NCBI GenBank assembly: GCA_027315045.1
Contig: DAHUZS010000114.1
Location: 1-64,000, forward strand
Origin: Acidimicrobiaceae bacterium
GTDB lineage: Bacteria; Actinomycetota; Acidimicrobiia; Acidimicrobiales; RAAP-2
Direction of reading: 5' to 3'
DNA length: 64,000 nucleotides
Shown here: one piece after another, positions 8,075 through 16,616 of the stretch
Layout of the letters: the number at the start of each line of letters is the position of its first letter
How positions within the stretch are numbered: the first letter of the stretch is position 1
The notes under the pieces: model-generated
Told to the model about the DNA's origin: nothing
Databases searched by the model: none
What the model saw: the letters and a program-made list of their open reading frames with translations, nothing else
Translations under genes and position numbers: made by a program

Positions 8075-9055
8075 TCAGGGCTTCGTGCGCTCGGCCAGTC
8101 GGCCCACCCGGGCGATCGTCTCCTTAGCGTCGCGCATGAACCGGGCCACCAGCTCGGCCGCCGGGACCAGCTCGTCGATGCCGCCCACCCCTTGTCCCGC
8201 GGGGTACCCCTCCTTGGCCGGGTCGATGCCGGCGGTCGACTCGTCGCCACCGAGGTGCCAGGCGTTGGCCCCCATCGAGACCCGTAGCTGGTTCGGGAAG
8301 GGCTGCAGGTCCTCGGGGTGGGCGGCGAAGTGCTCGGCGAACTCGTTGCGCAGCACGCGCATCGGCTTGCCCGAGTACGCCCGGGAGATGAGGGTCCCGT
8401 CCTCTCGGGCCCCTATGAGAGCGTCTTTGTAGCCGGGGACCGCCCGGGCCTCGGGGGTGGCGATGAATCGGGTCCCGACCCACGCCCCCTCGGCGCCGAG
8501 GGAGAGGGCGGCCGCCAGGCCCCGCCCGTCGAAGATCCCCCCGGCGGCCACCACCGGGACCCGGTCGCCGACGGCGTCGACGATCTGGGGGACGAGCGCC
8601 ATGGTGGCCACCAGGCCGGTATGCCCGCCGGCCTCGGTGCCCTGGGCGACCACGAGATCGCACCCCGAGGCCACCGCCCGCTCGGCGTGGATCACCCGGC
8701 CGCACATGTTGGCCACGAGGACGCCGTGGCGGTGACACAGCTCGACCGCGTCGACCGAGACCCCGAGGCCGGCGACGAACAGGCTGGCCCCGCCGTCGAT
8801 GAGGACCTGCACCCGCGTGAGCAGTTCGTCGCCCATCACCGCCAACAGGTCGACCCCGAAGGGCCGGTCGGTCACGGCCCGCACCGCCCTCATCTCGGCC
8901 TCGAGCTGCTCGGCCGACATGGTCGCGGCCCCCAGGCACCCGAAGCCGCCGGCCGCCGAGACCGCTGAGACCAGCGGGGCGTAGGCCACCCCGCCCATGC
9001 CGGCGAGCATCAGCGGGTGCTCGATCTCCAACAGGTCGGTCAGTCGGGTGCGCAT
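8075..9055 (-). CDS. Nitronate monooxygenase-family flavoprotein
   Basis: FMN-dependent TIM-barrel enzyme of the nitronate monooxygenase/2-nitropropane dioxygenase family, about 326 aa, which oxidises alkyl nitronates such as propionate-3-nitronate. Visible features are the N-terminal HPLMLAGMGGV, the FMN-phosphate and catalytic-His region GTEAGGHTG, and AAGGIFDGRGLAAALSLGAEGAWVGT. In actinobacteria related proteins also act in lipid metabolism, so the exact substrate is open. The ATG at 9055 has GGGAGG five bases upstream; an in-frame start at 9070 would add five residues. It is convergent with the Fic-like gene (15 bp gap). Confidence 0.88.
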   Translation of the reverse strand: MRTRLTDLLEIEHPLMLAGMGGVAYAPLVSAVSAAGGFGCLGAATMSAEQLEAEMRAVRAVTDRPFGVDLLAVMGDELLTRVQVLIDGGASLFVAGLGVSVDAVELCHRHGVLVANMCGRVIHAERAVASGCDLVVAQGTEAGGHTGLVATMALVPQIVDAVGDRVPVVAAGGIFDGRGLAAALSLGAEGAWVGTRFIATPEARAVPGYKDALIGAREDGTLISRAYSGKPMRVLRNEFAEHFAAHPEDLQPFPNQLRVSMGANAWHLGGDESTAGIDPAKEGYPAGQGVGGIDELVPAAELVARFMRDAKETIARVGRLAERTKP

Positions 9056-9186
9056 CTGGCCTCCCGCCACTCGCGATACTGCTCGGGTCGGTCCCGGGCT
9101 CGGTCACATTGTGGTCGCCGCCGCTGGCGCGTCAAGCTGCCAGTGACCAACGGGGGCCAGTGGTGGTCGTCGGGCAGTGAGGAGAC

Positions 9187-11523
9187 GTGGGCTTGGGAGA
9201 GAGACTGTTCCGGGCGCTCGGTCGCGGCGTCGTCCGCTACCGCTGGGTGATCCTCGTCCTGTGGCTGGTCGGGACGGCCGTCGCCAGCCGGGCGCTGCCC
9301 AGCCTGGGCAGCCAGGTCAACAACAACAACAGCGCCTTCTTGCCGGCCAGCGCCCCGTCCAACCAGGCCGCCCAACTCGCCGCGCCGCTCACCGGCCCGG
9401 CAGACCAGACCCTGGTCCAGGTGGTGGCGGTGTCGAGCACCGGGGCCCTGAGTGTCTCGGACCAGTCCTCGCTCCAGACCATGGCGGACGCGTTGCGCAA
9501 GGTGCCCACGGTCGACCTGGTCCAGTTCGGGGGGGTCTCGCCCGACGGCGCGGCGGCCCAGATCGTCGTCCTGTCGTCGCGCTCGCCCAACGACATCGGG
9601 GGGGACAAGAAGCTCATCGCCTCCATGGACTCGGTGGTCGCCAAGGACGAGAGCGCCACGCTCCAGATCCACCTGGCCGGGTCGGTGGCCACCCAGGTGG
9701 CGAACAACAAGCAGTCCCAGTCGGAGGGCAAGCAGACCCAGACCCTGTCGCTCCTTCTCATCATCATCCTCTTGCTCCTGATCTTCCGCTCGCTGCTCGC
9801 CCCCTTGCTCACGCTGTTCCCGGCCGCCGTGGTGCTGGTGCTCTCCCAGGCCCTCATCGGCGGTCTGGGATCGGTGGGGCTCAAGATCTCCGAGATCACC
9901 CAGCTGCTCCTCATCGTGCTCGTGCTCGGAGCCGGCACCGACTACGGCCTGTTCCTCGTCTTCCGGGTCCGAGAGGAGATGGAAGCGGGCCGTTCGGCCC
10001 ACGAGGCGGTCGAGGTCGCGGTGGCCCGGGTGGGCGAGTCGATCACCGGGTCGGCCTCGACGGTGATCCTGGCGCTGCTCAGCCTCTCCCTGGCCAACTT
10101 CGGGCTCTACAAGGACCTCGGCCCGCCACTGGCCGTCGGGATCGCCGTGATGCTCCTGGCCGGTCTCACCCTGCTCCCGGCGCTCCTGGCCATCTTCGGG
10201 AGGGCCACGTTCTGGCCGTTCCGGCTGCGCCAACGCGAGCAGCAAGCCGGCACCTGGGGGAGGATCGCGGCGAGGCTCATCCAGCGCCCGGCGCTCTCGC
10301 TGGCGGTCGGCATCCTCGTGTTCGGCGCGCTGGCCATCGCGGTGATCGGCTACAAGCCCGGCGGCTTCGGGGGGAACCTGACGGCGCCCCCGGGTACCAG
10401 CGCGGCACTCGGCAACGCCGCGCTGCGCCAGCACTTCCCCGAGGCGAGCCAGAACCCGACCAACCTGATCATGACCCTGCCCCAGTCGGCCTGGACCGAT
10501 CCCGCCCGGCTCGAGCGGGCGACGAGCCTGATCAAGACGAGCGGCCGGTTCACCAAGGTGAGCGGTCCGCTCGATCCCAACGGCACCGTGCTCACGCCGA
10601 GCCAGCTGGTCGCGCTGCACGACCAGTTGGGCACGGCCCTCGAGCTGCCGACGGCCGAGCCCCCGGGCACCACGGTGCCGGCCACGCTCTACAACGCCTA
10701 CCGGGCCACGGCGCGGTTCGTCTCGGCGGGCGGCGCCACCGTGCAGTGGGAGGTCGGGCTGAAGGCCGGTGAGCCCTCGGCCACCGCGGCGATCAACGCC
10801 GTCCCGGCCATCAGGACCACCTTTGCCGGGATCGCCAAGCAGGTGGGGGCGACGGCCAGCGGGGTGGCCGGCCAGGCGCCGGCGCTCAACGACGTGAGCA
10901 CCATCTCGGACCGGGACCTCAAACGCATCGTCCCGATCGCCGTGGTGGTCATCGGGATCATCCTCGCCCTGGTGCTTCGGAGCCTGGTGGCCCCGCTCTA
11001 CCTGCTGGCGAGCGTCGTCGTCTCCTACCTCGCCTCGCTCGGGCTCGCGGTGCTGGTCTTCGTCTACCTCGCGCACCAGGGCGGGCTGACCTTCATCCTG
11101 CCGTTCCTCATGTTCGTGTTCCTCCTGGCGCTCGGGGAGGACTACAACATCTTGGTCATGTCCCGCATCCGGGAGGAGGCCAAGCGCCTGCCCCTCCGCC
11201 AGGCGGTGGTGCGGGCGGTGGGCGCCACCGGCTCCACCGTCACCTCGGCCGGGCTCGTCTTGGCCGGGACCTTCTCCGTGTTCGCCATCGTCTCGGCCCG
11301 TCAACCCGGCGGCAGCTCGATCGAGTCCGTGGGCTTCGGCCTGGCGGTGGGCGTCCTGCTCGACACCTTCGTGGTCCGAACGGTCCTGGTCCCCGCCACG
11401 GTCAGCCTGTTCGGCCGGCTGAACTGGTGGCCTTCGGCCATGGGGCGGTCCGGCCCGGAGGGGCCGGCGGCCACCGGCCCGGATCGATTGGTGGCACCAT
11501 CGGGTCCAGCGGTCCGACGCTGA
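9187..11523 (+). CDS. MmpL/RND-superfamily membrane transporter
   Basis: Large RND-type exporter, 778 aa. The layout is the MmpL pattern: one N-terminal transmembrane helix (residues 18-40), an extracytoplasmic loop, five helices, then the same arrangement repeated (helix near 375, loop, helices from about 580). Proton-relay-like acidic residues appear in the GAGTDYGLFLVFR and GEDYNILVMSRIREE helices, matching mycobacterial MmpL Asp-Tyr pairs. Such proteins export lipids or drugs; the cargo is unknown here. GTG 9187 is preceded by GTGAGGAG. It is divergent from the nitronate monooxygenase gene and is followed by the LapA-domain gene. Confidence 0.92.
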   Translation: MGLGERLFRALGRGVVRYRWVILVLWLVGTAVASRALPSLGSQVNNNNSAFLPASAPSNQAAQLAAPLTGPADQTLVQVVAVSSTGALSVSDQSSLQTMADALRKVPTVDLVQFGGVSPDGAAAQIVVLSSRSPNDIGGDKKLIASMDSVVAKDESATLQIHLAGSVATQVANNKQSQSEGKQTQTLSLLLIIILLLLIFRSLLAPLLTLFPAAVVLVLSQALIGGLGSVGLKISEITQLLLIVLVLGAGTDYGLFLVFRVREEMEAGRSAHEAVEVAVARVGESITGSASTVILALLSLSLANFGLYKDLGPPLAVGIAVMLLAGLTLLPALLAIFGRATFWPFRLRQREQQAGTWGRIAARLIQRPALSLAVGILVFGALAIAVIGYKPGGFGGNLTAPPGTSAALGNAALRQHFPEASQNPTNLIMTLPQSAWTDPARLERATSLIKTSGRFTKVSGPLDPNGTVLTPSQLVALHDQLGTALELPTAEPPGTTVPATLYNAYRATARFVSAGGATVQWEVGLKAGEPSATAAINAVPAIRTTFAGIAKQVGATASGVAGQAPALNDVSTISDRDLKRIVPIAVVVIGIILALVLRSLVAPLYLLASVVVSYLASLGLAVLVFVYLAHQGGLTFILPFLMFVFLLALGEDYNILVMSRIREEAKRLPLRQAVVRAVGATGSTVTSAGLVLAGTFSVFAIVSARQPGGSSIESVGFGLAVGVLLDTFVVRTVLVPATVSLFGRLNWWPSAMGRSGPEGPAATGPDRLVAPSGPAVRR

Positions 11524-11540
11524 GATCGAGAGGGGCAGCC

Positions 11541-11804
11541 GTGGCGCTTCCAGAGGACTCGAACGAACCGACGGCCAGCCCCGAGCCGACCAGCCACCGG
11601 CGTCGGGACCTGCGGCTGGTGACCACCGGCGTGCTCTTGGCCCTGGGGGTCTGGTTCGCCGTGGCCAACACCCAGGCCGTGACGATCCGGTTCTGGCTGG
11701 TCTCCACCCGGACCCCGCTCGTGAGCGCGTTGGCCATCGCCGCGGTGTTCGGTGCGGGCATCGGGATCCTCGCGACCCGGCGATTCCGGCGGCGAGGCGA
11801 GTAG
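11541..11804 (+). CDS. LapA-domain (DUF1049) small membrane protein
   Basis: An 87-aa protein with two hydrophobic segments (roughly residues 28-46 and 55-75) separated by VRFWLVS-like sequence typical of the lipopolysaccharide-assembly A domain (PF06305, DUF1049). In actinobacteria this family is of unknown role. The N-terminus is polar and proline-rich, and the C-terminus ends in a basic RRFRRRGE tail, predicting both ends in the cytosol. GTG 11541 follows GAGAGGGG and lies 17 bp after the MmpL stop, so the two are probably cotranscribed. Confidence 0.8.
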   Translation: MALPEDSNEPTASPEPTSHRRRDLRLVTTGVLLALGVWFAVANTQAVTIRFWLVSTRTPLVSALAIAAVFGAGIGILATRRFRRRGE

Positions 11805-11966
11805 CGATGGGCGGGCCCGATGGAGCCGGCCAACCCGGCGCGTGCGGCGAAGCGGTTGGTAGCGCCGTAGACTCACGCGCGGTGAGGTCGCCAACGGGTG
11901 CGGCGAGTTCGACGGGAGGTCGCCTCGCCCCTTCGCGCCGCCGTTCGGTGGGTGTCGGGAGGGGCT

Positions 11967-12365
11967 GTGCCGCTCTCTGACCACGAACAGCGCATCCTGG
12001 CCGAGCTCGAGGAGTCCCTGGTCCGCCATGACCCTCAGTTCGCCGAGCGGGTGCGCTCCGAGACCGTGTACCGCCACGCCGGCCGGTACTGCAAGTGGGC
12101 CACCGTCGGCTTCTTGGCCGGGGCGGCCATCCTGATCGGCTTCTACCCCCACTCGGTGGCGGTCGGGTTCTTCGGCGTGGCCCTCATGTTCGTCTCCGCC
12201 GTGGTGTTCGAGCGCAACCTCCGGCGGATGGGCAAGGCCGGCTGGCACGACCTGACCCGCTCGGTCCAGAAGAATCGCCCCAAGGGGGCGGAACCGACCG
12301 GGATCGAGGGGGCCGTGGACAACGCCCGGACCTGGTTCCGCAGCCGTTTCCGCCGCGACCACTAG
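11967..12365 (+). CDS. DUF3040 membrane protein
   Basis: Actinobacteria-specific DUF3040 protein, 132 aa. It starts with PLSDHEQRILAELEESL, the family's signature, followed by two transmembrane helices (about residues 48-66 and 68-85) and a basic C-terminal tail. DUF3040 genes commonly lie just upstream of mraZ and the division cluster, as here (about 2.7 kb away). The GTG at 11967 was chosen because family similarity begins at the next codon and GGGAGGGG precedes it. A TAGACT box at 11868-11873 could serve as its -10. The function is unknown; a link to envelope or division is only positional. Confidence 0.88.
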   Translation: MPLSDHEQRILAELEESLVRHDPQFAERVRSETVYRHAGRYCKWATVGFLAGAAILIGFYPHSVAVGFFGVALMFVSAVVFERNLRRMGKAGWHDLTRSVQKNRPKGAEPTGIEGAVDNARTWFRSRFRRDH

Positions 12366-12377
12366 TCCCACCGCGAG

Positions 12378-13259
12378 GTGGCGGCCCTCTGCCTCGCCGT
12401 CGACATCGGCGGCACCAAGCTGGCCGCCGGGCTCGTCGATGCACAAGGTGAGCTCGGTGACGCCGAGCAGGTCCCCACGCCCTCGACCGACGACCCAGAG
12501 GCGGTCTTTGCCGCGCTCGGCGCGCTGATCGATCGGGTCGTCGCCAGCGCGGACCCCGGGAGCTTGCGGGCCTGCGGGGTCGGTTGCGGTGGGCCGATGG
12601 AGCCCGGCGGGGCCACGGTCTCGCCGCTCAACATCGCGGCCTGGCGGCGCTTCCCCCTCCGTCGCCGGGTGCACGAGCACGTCGGCCTACCGGTCGCGGT
12701 CGACAACGACGCCAAGGCCCTCGCCCTCGGCGAGTGGTGGCGAGGGGCGGCCGTCGGCTGCGACAACTTCCTCGCCATGGTGGTGTCGACCGGGGTGGGG
12801 GGCGGGATCGTGCTCGACGGCCGACTGCTCGACGGCCGGCTCGGCAACGCCGGCCACATCGGCCACGTCGTCGTCGAGCCCGGCGGCCGCCCCTGCTCGT
12901 GCGGCGGCTTCGGGTGCCTCGAGGCCGAGGCCTCGGGGACCGCGATCGCCGCGATCACCGGGGGACTGGCGACCGACGCGCCGGGGGAGGTGGTCGAGCG
13001 GGCCGGCACCATGGTCGGCAGGGCGGTGGCTTCGGTGGCCAACCTCCTCGACCTCGAGCTGGCGTTGGTGGCCGGCTCGGTGGCGCTCGGGTTGGGCGAG
13101 CCGTTCTTCGTCGCCGCCCGGGCCGAGCTCGAGCGGCGGGCGAGGATGGACTTCTCCCGCACGGTGCGGATCGAGCCGGCGGGCCTCGGCGCCCGCGGGC
13201 CTCTGGTCGGCGCCGGGGCGCTCGGCTGGCGGCTGTGCGGGACCGGGCCGAGCCGTTGA
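12378..13259 (+). CDS. ROK-family sugar kinase (glucokinase-like)
   Basis: ROK-family sugar kinase, 293 aa, probably phosphorylating glucose or another hexose with ATP. The N-terminal phosphate-binding motif DIGGTKLAAGLVD (residues 9-21) is present. The catalytic DND motif VAVDNDAKALALGE and the glycine-rich STGVGGGIVLDGRLLDG follow. The zinc-binding ROK signature is GHIGHVVVEPGGRPCSCGGFGCLE, with its His and three Cys residues. Because it keeps these catalytic elements and lacks an N-terminal HTH, it is a kinase rather than a ROK repressor. GTG 12378 is 12 bp after the DUF3040 stop, and its own stop overlaps the next start. Confidence 0.9.
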   Translation: MAALCLAVDIGGTKLAAGLVDAQGELGDAEQVPTPSTDDPEAVFAALGALIDRVVASADPGSLRACGVGCGGPMEPGGATVSPLNIAAWRRFPLRRRVHEHVGLPVAVDNDAKALALGEWWRGAAVGCDNFLAMVVSTGVGGGIVLDGRLLDGRLGNAGHIGHVVVEPGGRPCSCGGFGCLEAEASGTAIAAITGGLATDAPGEVVERAGTMVGRAVASVANLLDLELALVAGSVALGLGEPFFVAARAELERRARMDFSRTVRIEPAGLGARGPLVGAGALGWRLCGTGPSR

Positions 13260-13534
13260 GGGCGCGAGGCGGGGGCCGGGCGGCCACGGCGGCCAGGGGG
13301 ATCCAGGCCCTCGCCGCCCGCCCCTCGCTGTGGCCGGAGGCCTTGGGCGCCCTCCGGAGGCTGGCTCCGCAACGCTGGTGGCGGCATGCACCGTTCCTGC
13401 CGGTGCCCGATGCCGCCTACTGGCGGTTCCGCATGGAGACCGCCTACGGATCGGACGCGCCCGGTCGTCCGAGCGCCGAGGACATCGTCGAGTACCTCCG
13501 CTGGTGTCAGCGGTCCCGACCCCGACCCCGGTAG
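13256..13534 (+). CDS. Small conserved protein of unknown function
   Basis: A 92-aa protein starting at TTG 13256, which overlaps the ROK kinase stop (TTGA). Its sequence runs ALAARPSLWPEALGALRRLAP then RWWRHAPFLPVPDAAYWRFR and ends EYLRWCQRSRPRPR. It is rich in Trp, Arg and Pro with no membrane helix. I recall similar short proteins in actinobacteria, but no function. Coupling to the kinase gene and high third-position GC argue that it is real. The HNH gene begins 10 bp later. Confidence 0.65.
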   Translation: MRARGGGRAATAARGIQALAARPSLWPEALGALRRLAPQRWWRHAPFLPVPDAAYWRFRMETAYGSDAPGRPSAEDIVEYLRWCQRSRPRPR

Positions 13535-13544
13535 CCTCTCGTCA

Positions 13545-14057
13545 GTGACGACCGGCCGGGTCCTCTTGCTCAATGCAACCTTCGAGCCGCTGGCCCTGGT
13601 GTCGGACCGTCGCGCCGTCGTGCTCATGCTGGGGGGCCGAGCCGAGCCGGTCGCCTTCCGTCCCAAAGGGGTGGTGTTCCACTCCGCCCAGCTGGTTGTG
13701 GAGGTCCCGGCCATCGTCCGGCTCCTCCACATGGTCCGCATCCCTCGCTGGGCCCGGACCCCGCCGCTCACCCGGCGCGCCGTGTTGCGGCGCGACGGCG
13801 GCCGTTGCGCCTACTGCTCGGCCCCGGCCGACACCATCGACCACGTCATCCCGCGGAGCCGGGGCGGCCGCCACGAGTGGGCCAACGTCGTCGCCTCGTG
13901 CCAGCAGGACAACCTGACCAAGGGCGACCAGCTGCTCGACGAGCTCGGCTGGGCCCTGGCGTTCCAACCCCACGCACCCGAGGGCCATCTCTGGCGGCTC
14001 CGCCACCTGTCCGAGGTCGATCCGCTGTGGGCCCCGTATCTGGCGCCGGCGTCGTAG
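13545..14057 (+). CDS. HNH endonuclease
   Basis: Stand-alone HNH nuclease of the type common in actinobacteria and cyanobacteria, 170 aa. The N-terminal half (GRVLLLNATFEPLALVSDRRAV) is the conserved extension, and the C-terminal half is the zinc-stabilised HNH fold. The first CxxC is CAYC (residues 88-91), the catalytic DH is in DTIDHVIPRSRGG (Asp99, His100), and the remaining NVVASC..DNLTKGD supplies Asn and a further Cys. No phage or intein context is present; it sits in an ordinary operon. GTG 13545 has TAGCCT 7 nt upstream, so a leaderless message is possible. Confidence 0.9.
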   Translation: MTTGRVLLLNATFEPLALVSDRRAVVLMLGGRAEPVAFRPKGVVFHSAQLVVEVPAIVRLLHMVRIPRWARTPPLTRRAVLRRDGGRCAYCSAPADTIDHVIPRSRGGRHEWANVVASCQQDNLTKGDQLLDELGWALAFQPHAPEGHLWRLRHLSEVDPLWAPYLAPAS

Positions 14058-14079
14058 CGGGACGATCCGCCACTCGGCG

Positions 14080-14754
14080 ATGAGCGAGGACGGGCTCTTC
14101 GACGTCGAGGCGTTCCGGGCCCGCCGGCACCGCAGCGTCGTCCTGCGCCGGATCGAGCGGCCCACTCTCGTCCTCGGCAGCACCCAGGAGCTCGGGGTGG
14201 TCGACGTCGGGGCCGCGGCCGGTCGCGGGGTCGAGGTGCGCGCGCGGCGCAGCGGCGGGGGAGCGGTGCTCCTCCAGCCGGGCCGGGTGGTGTGGCTCGA
14301 CACCTGGGTGCCGAGGGGCGACCCGCTGTGGGATGACGACGTCGGGCGCTCGGCCCTGTGGGTCGGACGATGGTGGGCGGGCGTCTTGGCCCCGTCGCTG
14401 GCGTCGGTGCACCGGGGTCGGTCACTCGAGACGCGCTGGTCCCGGCTGGTCTGCTTCGCCGGGGTGGGCCCCGGCGAGGTCGTGACCGGGGGGCGCAAAT
14501 TGGTGGGGGTGGCCCAGTGGCGGGGTCGTGAGGGTGCCCTCACCCACTCGATGGCGTACCGCGACGTCGACTGGGCCGACCTGGCCGCCCTGTTGCGCGT
14601 GGGCATGGCAGGCACCCAACTGGCCTCCGACCTGACGGCCAGCGCCGCCACCCTGTCGGAGGTGGGGATCGACGACACCGGGGCCTTCGTTCGCCGGCTG
14701 GTGGCCGACCTCCCCGACTCTTGCTCCTGGGAGCTCGTCGACCAGGAGCCCTGA
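14080..14754 (+). CDS. Lipoate-protein ligase A-like (BPL/LplA/LipB fold) protein
   Basis: A 224-aa protein of the biotin/lipoate ligase fold. The RRSGGGAVLL motif (56-65) is the lipoyl-binding glycine loop, and GGRKLVGVAQ carries the lysine that contacts lipoyl-adenylate. It resembles lipoate ligase/octanoyltransferase relatives in actinobacteria. Whether it attaches lipoate, octanoate or acts as an amidotransferase cannot be told from sequence. It lacks the C-terminal accessory domain of E. coli LplA. It starts with ATG 22 bp after the HNH stop and is the last gene before the mraZ promoter. Confidence 0.75.
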   Translation: MSEDGLFDVEAFRARRHRSVVLRRIERPTLVLGSTQELGVVDVGAAAGRGVEVRARRSGGGAVLLQPGRVVWLDTWVPRGDPLWDDDVGRSALWVGRWWAGVLAPSLASVHRGRSLETRWSRLVCFAGVGPGEVVTGGRKLVGVAQWRGREGALTHSMAYRDVDWADLAALLRVGMAGTQLASDLTASAATLSEVGIDDTGAFVRRLVADLPDSCSWELVDQEP

Positions 14755-14940
14755 GGCCCCGCCGGGCTCCGGCCCGGTTCTCGTCGGAACCCCCGGCTCG
14801 CCTGCCGTGCCCGGCCCGCCAAGGCCGCGCTCCCGTCCCCTCCCGCCCCTCCTCGGGCGCGCCGAGTTCGTCGCGTTGGGGCGTCGCTGCCACGACGACG
14901 TCCCCGGTGGCGCGCCGGGGGGCATCGGGGCGAGATGTTG

Positions 14941-14993
14941 TTGACCGGTGGTGATTTGGGGCGTAGAGTGGAGCGAAGTGGTTGCTAGGGGAG
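14941..14993 (+). promoter_or_regulatory. mraZ promoter with phased GTGG-type repeats
   Basis: TTGACC (14941-14946), a 17-nt spacer and TAGAGT (14964-14969) form a good housekeeping promoter about 65 bp before mraZ. Overlapping it are GTGGTG (14948), GGGGCG (about 14958), GTGGAG (14969), GTGGTT (14978) and GGGGAG (14988), about one helical turn apart. MraZ is known to bind GTGGG-like direct repeats at this spacing, so autorepression is plausible. Confidence 0.65.
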
Positions 14994-15033
14994 CGGCGAG
15001 CGATCCGGGGACGGACGGTGGGAGATCGGTCAG

Positions 15034-15450
15034 GTGTCTGGCTTCGTCGGGAGGTACGAGCACTCGCTCGACACCAAGGGCAGGGTCATCCTGCCGGCGA
15101 AGTTCCGCGCCACCTTCGAGCGGGGCGGGTACCTGGCCGAGAACCACGAGGGCTGCCTCGCCCTGTGGACCTACGGGGAGTTCGAACGACAGATGACGAG
15201 CATGCAGGAGCAGGCGGCCGCCGGCCGTACGGATCGCAACCGGGCTCGCCTCTGGGCCTCCAATGCCCAGGAAGTGGAGATCGACCGGCAGGGTCGCATG
15301 GTCATCCCGCCCCGGCTGCGCCAGTTCGCCCGGCTGGAGAGCGACGTGCTCGTGATCGGGGCCCTCGACCGGATCGAGCTGTGGAACCCCTCCTTGTGGG
15401 AGGAGCAGGTGCAGCCGGCCGAGCAGTGGTTCCTCGGGGACGCGGACTGA
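15034..15450 (+). CDS. mraZ: Transcriptional regulator MraZ
   Basis: First gene of the division/cell-wall cluster: a 138-aa ring-forming DNA-binding protein that represses its own operon. It has two SpoVT-AbrB-like domains, marked by DTKGRVILPAKFR (about residues 13-25) and by DRQGRMVIPPRLR (about 83-95). GTG 15034 gives the canonical MSGFVGRYEHSLD N-terminus. The promoter and phased repeats at 14941-14993 lie directly upstream. The 167-bp gap to rsmH contains a hairpin (15584-15609). Confidence 0.96.
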   Translation: MSGFVGRYEHSLDTKGRVILPAKFRATFERGGYLAENHEGCLALWTYGEFERQMTSMQEQAAAGRTDRNRARLWASNAQEVEIDRQGRMVIPPRLRQFARLESDVLVIGALDRIELWNPSLWEEQVQPAEQWFLGDAD

Positions 15451-15583
15451 GGAAAGGAGCACGACCAGGACCACGACGACCTGAACGACCACATGGATGC
15501 GCCCGGTACATGCGCAGCCCCTCGACCGGCACGGTGGAAGACTCCTCCTCCGCCCTCTTCCCCGTCGGTCGCCAAGGGAAATG

Positions 15584-15609
15584 CCCTGACAGCACCTCGC
15601 CTGTCGGGG
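15584..15609 (+). promoter_or_regulatory. Hairpin in the mraZ-rsmH gap
   Basis: CCCTGACAG (15584-15592) pairs with CTGTCGGGG (15601-15609), 8 of 9 Watson-Crick plus one G-U, loop 8 nt. It ends 8 nt before the rsmH ATG, where it could attenuate transcription or limit ribosome access. Effect unknown. Confidence 0.45.
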
Positions 15610-15617
15610 GGCTGCGG

Positions 15618-16616
15618 ATGGACCGGGACCCTCTCCACGAGCCGGTCATGGTCGCCGAGGTGGTCGAGCTGTTCGCACCGGTCCCGGCCGGCGTCATCCT
15701 CGACGCCACCGTCGGGACCGCCGGGCACGCCGCCGACGTCCTCGCCACGCACCCCGGTCTCGGGGTGCTCGGGATCGACCGCGACCCCGAGGCCCTGGGG
15801 GTGGCCGCCGAGCGGCTGGCCCCGTTCGGGTTCCGGGTGGTCCTCAAGCACGCCCGCTTCGCCGACCTCGAGAGCGTGGTCGACGAGGCCCGGGCCGCCG
15901 GCCGGGGCCACTGGCCCTCGACCGGCGAGGCCGACGCGAGTAGCAAAGAGCTCGTCGGGGCCCTGTTCGATCTCGGGGTGAGCTCGCTGCAGCTCGACCG
16001 GGCCGAGCGGGGGTTCTCCTACCGCCTCGACGCGCCCCTCGACATGCGCATGGATCCGGCGGCGCCACTCGGCGCCGCCGACGTCGTCAATCACAGCGAC
16101 GAGGCTGACCTGGTCGCCTGGATCCGGGCCAGCGGAGAGGGTCGTCTCGCCCGCCGGATCGCCCGGGCCATTGTGGCCGCCCGGCCCATCGAGACCACCG
16201 GACGGCTGGCCGAGGTGGTGGCGGCGGCGATCCCGGCGGCTGCACGTCGACGGGGCAACCCGGCCGCCCGCACCTTCCAGGCCATCCGGATCGCGGTGAA
16301 CGACGAGGCGGACGAGTTGGCCACCGGACTACCGGCCGCGCTCGGCCTCCTCGCGCCCGGCGGTCGCTGCCTGGCCATCGCCTACCACTCCGGGGAAGGG
16401 GGGCTGGTCAAGGACACCTTCGCCCGGGCGGTCAGCGGCGGGTGCGTGTGCCCGCATGGACTGCCGTGCCGTTGCGGCGCGCTCTCCCAGTTCCGCTGGG
16501 TCTTCCGGGGTTCCCGGGGGGCCAGCCCGGCCGAGGTGGCCCGAAACGCCCGGGCCTCGAGCGCCCGCCTGTGGGCGGTCGAGCGCCTCGGTGATCGCGG
16601 AGCGCCGGGGACGTGA
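15618..16616 (+). CDS. rsmH: 16S rRNA (cytosine(1402)-N(4))-methyltransferase RsmH
   Basis: SAM-dependent methyltransferase that modifies C1402 in the ribosomal P-site, 332 aa. The SAM-binding loop is DATVGTAGHAADVL (family form DATxGxGGH), followed by LGIDRDPEAL. The conserved FDLGVSSLQLDRAERGFSYRLDAPLDMRMDP block is complete. The NPAARTFQAIRIAVNDE and LAIAYHSGEGGLVK segments complete the family set; the latter has GEGG where most relatives have LED. ATG 15618 gives the typical HEPVMVAEVVELF N-terminus. Its stop overlaps the FtsL-like start by 4 bases. Confidence 0.96.
   Translation: MDRDPLHEPVMVAEVVELFAPVPAGVILDATVGTAGHAADVLATHPGLGVLGIDRDPEALGVAAERLAPFGFRVVLKHARFADLESVVDEARAAGRGHWPSTGEADASSKELVGALFDLGVSSLQLDRAERGFSYRLDAPLDMRMDPAAPLGAADVVNHSDEADLVAWIRASGEGRLARRIARAIVAARPIETTGRLAEVVAAAIPAAARRRGNPAARTFQAIRIAVNDEADELATGLPAALGLLAPGGRCLAIAYHSGEGGLVKDTFARAVSGGCVCPHGLPCRCGALSQFRWVFRGSRGASPAEVARNARASSARLWAVERLGDRGAPGT

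Noticed and set aside
11882-11980. Possible leaderless 32-codon ORF before DUF3040
   Set aside because: TAGACT lies 8 nt upstream, but it overlaps the DUF3040 start by 14 bases in another frame and the signal is weak; not called.
13545-14057. HNH nuclease as part of a defence or phage system
   Set aside because: It is a common stand-alone actinobacterial type in an ordinary operon with no neighbouring methyltransferase or helicase.
14948-15196. Frame starting near the mraZ promoter, possible leader ORF
   Set aside because: It runs through mraZ in another frame with no stop until 15196, so it is not a short leader; composition is shadow-like.
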